The notes beneath the pieces were generated by a model, which was not told the origin of the DNA, ran no database searches, and saw nothing but the letters and a program-made list of their open reading frames with translations. A stretch of DNA of 17,465 bases from Syntrophobacterales bacterium. Lineage in GTDB: Bacteria; Desulfobacterota; Syntrophia; Syntrophales; UBA6807. Location: the NCBI GenBank assembly GCA_021159265.1, contig JAGGSD010000409.1, forward strand, positions 1 to 17,465, given 5' to 3'. A program made the translations under genes and the position numbers. Positions 14,538 through 17,465 of the stretch are shown here, piece by piece. Within the stretch, counting starts at the first letter, position 1, and every line of letters begins with the position of its first letter.

Positions 14538-16121
14538 TTACATTTCAATTTGGGTAAGCGATATTACATTGGGAAGATTTCTGAGTTGCTTTAATACGGC
14601 TTCAGAGAGTAAACTGTCTGTGCTGAGCACTACAAGCGCTCTCCCTTCAACCAGTTGACGACTCAAGTGGAGCCGCGCAATGTTGATTTTGTTGTTTCCA
14701 AGAATCATTCCAATATTGCCAATAACGCCTGGTCTGTCATGATTATAGAGAACGAGCATATTGCCTTCCGGTATTAAGTCAAGGATGAATTTGTTAATCA
14801 TAACAATTCTTGGATCCTGACGTCCAAAGATGGTTCCGGCGGCAAAACTTTCTCTCTCAGTAGTTTTTACCGTGAGAGAAATCATGCTCTTGTAATCCGT
14901 TCTCTCACTGCTCTTAGACTCGACAACCTTTATGCCCCGCTCTTTTGCTATGATCGGTGCATTAATGAAATTGACGCTTTCTTTCAAAATGGGTGTCAGA
15001 AGCCCTTTGAGAAGTGCTATTGTTATGGGTGCCACGTTGTAATCCAGAATTTCTCCGCTGTATTCAATGATAACTTCTTTTATGCCTCCACTGACAATCT
15101 GGGTTTGAAATTTACCAAGCTTTTCGGCCAGATTCAGATAAGGCTGTATCAGCGTCAGGATTTCAGCGCTGACCGGGGGGAAATTCACTGCGTTTTTAAT
15201 GTCACCTTTAGTAAGGTAATCAATAATTTGTTGAGCGATGGCTATAGCTACATTCCTCTGGGCTTCATCAGTTGATGCGCCCAGGTGTGGGGTACAGATG
15301 ACATTGTCCAGCGATAGCAGCTCGATATTACCGGGAGGTTCTTCTGTAAAAACGTCAAGCGCTGCGCCTCCGAGCTTTCCCGAGACAAGGGCATCATACA
15401 GGTCTGTTTCGTTAACGATTCCTCCTCTTGCGCAATTAATAATAAAAGCGCCATCTTTCATTTTTGCAATGGAATCAGAGTTGATCAGGTTTCTCGTTTC
15501 GTTAGTCAGGGGTGTATGAACCGTAATAAAATCGGATTTTCCCAGAATTTCATCAAGGGTGGTGAGCTTAACCCCCATCTTTTCCGCAGCTTCCGGGGAT
15601 ATGAATGGGTCATATGCGATAACATTCATTTTTAAGCCTAATGCCCTGTTGGAAACGATGGCGCCGACTCTTCCTATACCTATGACTCCGAGGGTTTTGT
15701 TATAAACTTCGGAGCCCATGAATTTCTTTTTTTCCCATTTGCCTGACTTCATGGATTGAGTGGCCTGGGGAATTTTTCTGGCCAGGGAAAGCATCATGGA
15801 TACGGCATGTTCCGCCGTGGTAATTGTGTTGCCGCCGGGGGTGTTCATAACGACAATACCCCGTTTGCTTGCCGCTGCTATGTCAACGTTATCAAGTCCG
15901 ATTCCTGCCCTTCCTATAACTTTAAGATTATTTGCTTTGGCAATGATATCGCTTACAACCTTTGTTGCGCTTCGTATGGCCAGTCCGTCATAATTGCCGA
16001 TAATTCCTTTAAGCTCATCATGGGTGAGATTTGTCATAACATCCACCTCAATCCCCGAAGCCTTCTTAAACATTTCTATCCCCTCTTCAGCAAGGGTATC
16101 ACTGACAAGAACTTTTTTCAT
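14538..16121 (-). CDS. serA: D-3-phosphoglycerate dehydrogenase (long, ACT-containing form)
   Basis: 527 residues, the long type with catalytic and NAD domains (~1-310), an intervening ASB-like domain (~320-450) and a C-terminal ACT domain (MLVLYNHDRPGVIGNIGMIL). It oxidises 3-phosphoglycerate to 3-phosphohydroxypyruvate, the first step of serine synthesis. NAD motif GVIGIGRVG is at 145-153; the catalytic set is Arg232 (CARGG), Glu261 (TEEPP) and His279 (TPHLGAST). The ACT domain suggests serine feedback control, as known for some long-form enzymes. GGAGG lies ten bases before the ATG. serC precedes it by 30 bp. Confidence 0.97.
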   Translation of the reverse strand: MKKVLVSDTLAEEGIEMFKKASGIEVDVMTNLTHDELKGIIGNYDGLAIRSATKVVSDIIAKANNLKVIGRAGIGLDNVDIAAASKRGIVVMNTPGGNTITTAEHAVSMMLSLARKIPQATQSMKSGKWEKKKFMGSEVYNKTLGVIGIGRVGAIVSNRALGLKMNVIAYDPFISPEAAEKMGVKLTTLDEILGKSDFITVHTPLTNETRNLINSDSIAKMKDGAFIINCARGGIVNETDLYDALVSGKLGGAALDVFTEEPPGNIELLSLDNVICTPHLGASTDEAQRNVAIAIAQQIIDYLTKGDIKNAVNFPPVSAEILTLIQPYLNLAEKLGKFQTQIVSGGIKEVIIEYSGEILDYNVAPITIALLKGLLTPILKESVNFINAPIIAKERGIKVVESKSSERTDYKSMISLTVKTTERESFAAGTIFGRQDPRIVMINKFILDLIPEGNMLVLYNHDRPGVIGNIGMILGNNKINIARLHLSRQLVEGRALVVLSTDSLLSEAVLKQLRNLPNVISLTQIEM

Positions 16122-16151
16122 GAACGATAATCCTCCAGATTATAAAATCCC

Positions 16152-17279
16152 CTATAATTTCCTTAACTTTTTTGAACATACCTTTTCCAGCCCGTCAATT
16201 GCCAGCTTTACATCTGATGCCTCAACCGTCGGCCCGCACCAGAGACGGAACCCGGGCGGCGCATCCTTGTAAGAACTTATATCGTGGGCGATATTCTTTT
16301 TACTCAAAGTGTCTGCAATATCTTTGATAAACGCAGTTTTATTTTTTTCCGGCATGATTTGAAACTTATCATCCGTGATCTTCAGGCAGACCGAAGTGTT
16401 TGAACGAATTTCCGCGGATTCGGCAAGAAAATCTATCCAATCCGTTCTACCGACCCAATCTTCGATTATATGCAGGTTAGCCAGGCTTCTTGCCATTAAA
16501 CCGTCAAGGCCGATTTCTCCGGCCCATTTCAATGCATCGAGATAATCTTCGACACATAGCATGGACGGGGTGTTGATTGTACTGCCATTGAAAATAGCCT
16601 GATTCAGTTTGCCGCCTTTTTTGAGACGGAATATTTTTGGCATGGGCCAGGGCGGGTCGTATGATTCTATTCTTTCCACTGCGCGAGGACTTAGAATGAG
16701 TATCCCGTGGGCTGCCTCTCCACCGAGGCACTTCTGCCAGGAATATGTGAGGACATCAACCTTTGACCAGTCAACAGGCATAGCAAACACCGCGCTGGTT
16801 GCGTCACATATTGCCAGACCTTCTCTTGAGGGTGAAACCCAGTTCCAGTCCGGGATCTTAACGCCACTGCTGGTGCCGTTGGCAACAAATATAACGTCGT
16901 GAGACCAGTTAACCGCATTCAAATCGGGAATTTTCCCGTAATCTGCTCTGAGAATTGTCGGGTTAAGTTTTAATTCTTTTGAAACATCCGACGCCCACCC
17001 TTCACTGAAACTTTCCCAAACAAGCACAGTCACAGGTCTTAGCCCAAGAAGTGACCACATGGCCGACTCAAAAGCGCCCGTGTCAGACGCGGGCAGTATG
17101 CCCAGAAAATAATCTTCCGGGACTTCAAGCAACTTTTTACTTTTGTTGATTGCTCTGGCAAGCTTTTCCTCTCCCAGAAAACTGCGGTGAGAACGTCCAA
17201 GAGCAGCGTCTTTTAAAACGTTAAGTTCCCACCCTGGTCTTTTGCTGCACGGGCCTGAACTAAAATTTGGATTGTTCAT
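16152..17279 (-). CDS. serC: Phosphoserine aminotransferase
   Basis: 375 residues from the chosen start. PLP-dependent fold-type I enzyme converting phosphohydroxypyruvate and glutamate to phosphoserine and 2-oxoglutarate. Seen: N-terminal NFSSGPCSKRPGW, ILPASDTGAFESAMW phosphate-binding loop, CDATSA with the Asp that contacts the PLP nitrogen, and YSWQKCLGGEAAHG with the Schiff-base Lys (~183). It resembles the SerC subgroup of alphaproteobacteria and methanogens (TIGR01365-like) rather than E. coli SerC. The ATG at 17279 has AAAGGA nine bases upstream and begins at the conserved N-terminus; in-frame starts at 17297 (ATG) and 17309 (GTG) lack that. First gene of the serC-serA-purA-rsfS-comF-rfaE2 run. 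A MITE-like element begins 43 bp upstream, so its promoter may lie in or be displaced by that element. Confidence 0.94.
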   Translation of the reverse strand: MNNPNFSSGPCSKRPGWELNVLKDAALGRSHRSFLGEEKLARAINKSKKLLEVPEDYFLGILPASDTGAFESAMWSLLGLRPVTVLVWESFSEGWASDVSKELKLNPTILRADYGKIPDLNAVNWSHDVIFVANGTSSGVKIPDWNWVSPSREGLAICDATSAVFAMPVDWSKVDVLTYSWQKCLGGEAAHGILILSPRAVERIESYDPPWPMPKIFRLKKGGKLNQAIFNGSTINTPSMLCVEDYLDALKWAGEIGLDGLMARSLANLHIIEDWVGRTDWIDFLAESAEIRSNTSVCLKITDDKFQIMPEKNKTAFIKDIADTLSKKNIAHDISSYKDAPPGFRLWCGPTVEASDVKLAIDGLEKVCSKKLRKL

Positions 17280-17322
17280 TACTGTAAATCCTTTCATTGT
17301 TATTGCCACACTATAATGTTAC

Positions 17323-17465
17323 GTAACCGTTCACGGGTTCAAGGGTCCAAGGTTCCATTCTTGTTCCCGGACTGCATTTGGGATGCGTATTTACGTGAAA
17401 AGCGTCAGCTCCGTCAGGCCTGAAACAAAATCTGGAGCCAAATTGGCAATTATTTGCGAAAATGA
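17323..17465. mobile_element. MITE-like element, copy 2, truncated by window end
   Basis: Begins with the same GTAACCGTTCACGGGTTC terminus as 11825 and aligns to 11825-11959 with 132 of 135 identities plus one 8-bp insertion near the end (an imperfect tandem copy of CAAGGTTC). The other terminus lies beyond 17465, so the target duplication cannot be checked; the left flank octamer is AATGTTAC. It lies upstream of serC. Confidence 0.88.

Noticed and set aside
17279..17345. Outward promoter from the element driving serC
   Set aside because: TTGAAC is present but the only -10-like hexamers are at about 19-22 bases spacing; too weak to annotate.

Overview
The window looks like a chromosomal segment of a Gram-negative, moderate-GC anaerobe, most likely a member of the Desulfobacterota (former Deltaproteobacteria). 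This is an inference. It rests on lipoprotein signal peptides and a tripartite envelope pump (outer membrane), a stand-alone RfaE2-type heptose adenylyltransferase (LPS core), a thiolase/DUF35 pair, and dense short intergenic repeats of kinds I associate with that phylum. No rRNA, tRNA, CRISPR array, phage gene or complete insertion sequence was seen.

Layout. (1) 198-5984, minus strand: a compact efflux operon in the order outer-membrane factor, membrane-fusion protein, RND permease. Inverted copies of a GC-rich palindromic repeat lie at its two ends (68-144 and 6072-6144). (2) 6350-8235, plus strand: a two-gene unit, a SAM-dependent methyltransferase overlapping by one base a zinc-ribbon NUDIX hydrolase that carries an RsbRD_N-like C-terminal domain. 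A near-consensus promoter abuts the first ATG. (3) 8433-9149, minus: a lone YajG-like lipoprotein. (4) 9397-11098, minus: a thiolase-superfamily protein followed directly by a DUF35 zinc-ribbon/OB-fold partner, possibly led by a small overlapping ORF. The thiolase-like protein lacks the usual nucleophilic Cys and GHP His. (5) 11326-17279, minus: a housekeeping run serC-serA-purA-rsfS-comF-rfaE2 (serine synthesis, AMP synthesis, ribosome silencing factor, ComF phosphoribosyltransferase, heptose activation).

The clearest structural discovery is a 212-bp non-autonomous element (11825-12036). It has 26-bp terminal inverted repeats beginning GTAACC and a perfect 8-bp target duplication, and it was inserted between comF and rfaE2, which were about 17 bp apart before insertion. 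A second copy begins at 17323, just upstream of serC, and runs off the window. The GTAA terminus and 8-bp duplication suggest mobilisation by an IS66-type transposase. Two further repeat families, a 40-bp motif at 5996/8233 and a GTCATTGC...GCAATCT palindrome at 11161-11295, make this a repeat-rich stretch.

The best candidates for undescribed biology are the methyltransferase/NUDIX-RsbRD unit and the thiolase-like/DUF35 pair. The latter is probably an aldolase or C-C lyase-type complex rather than an ordinary thiolase.
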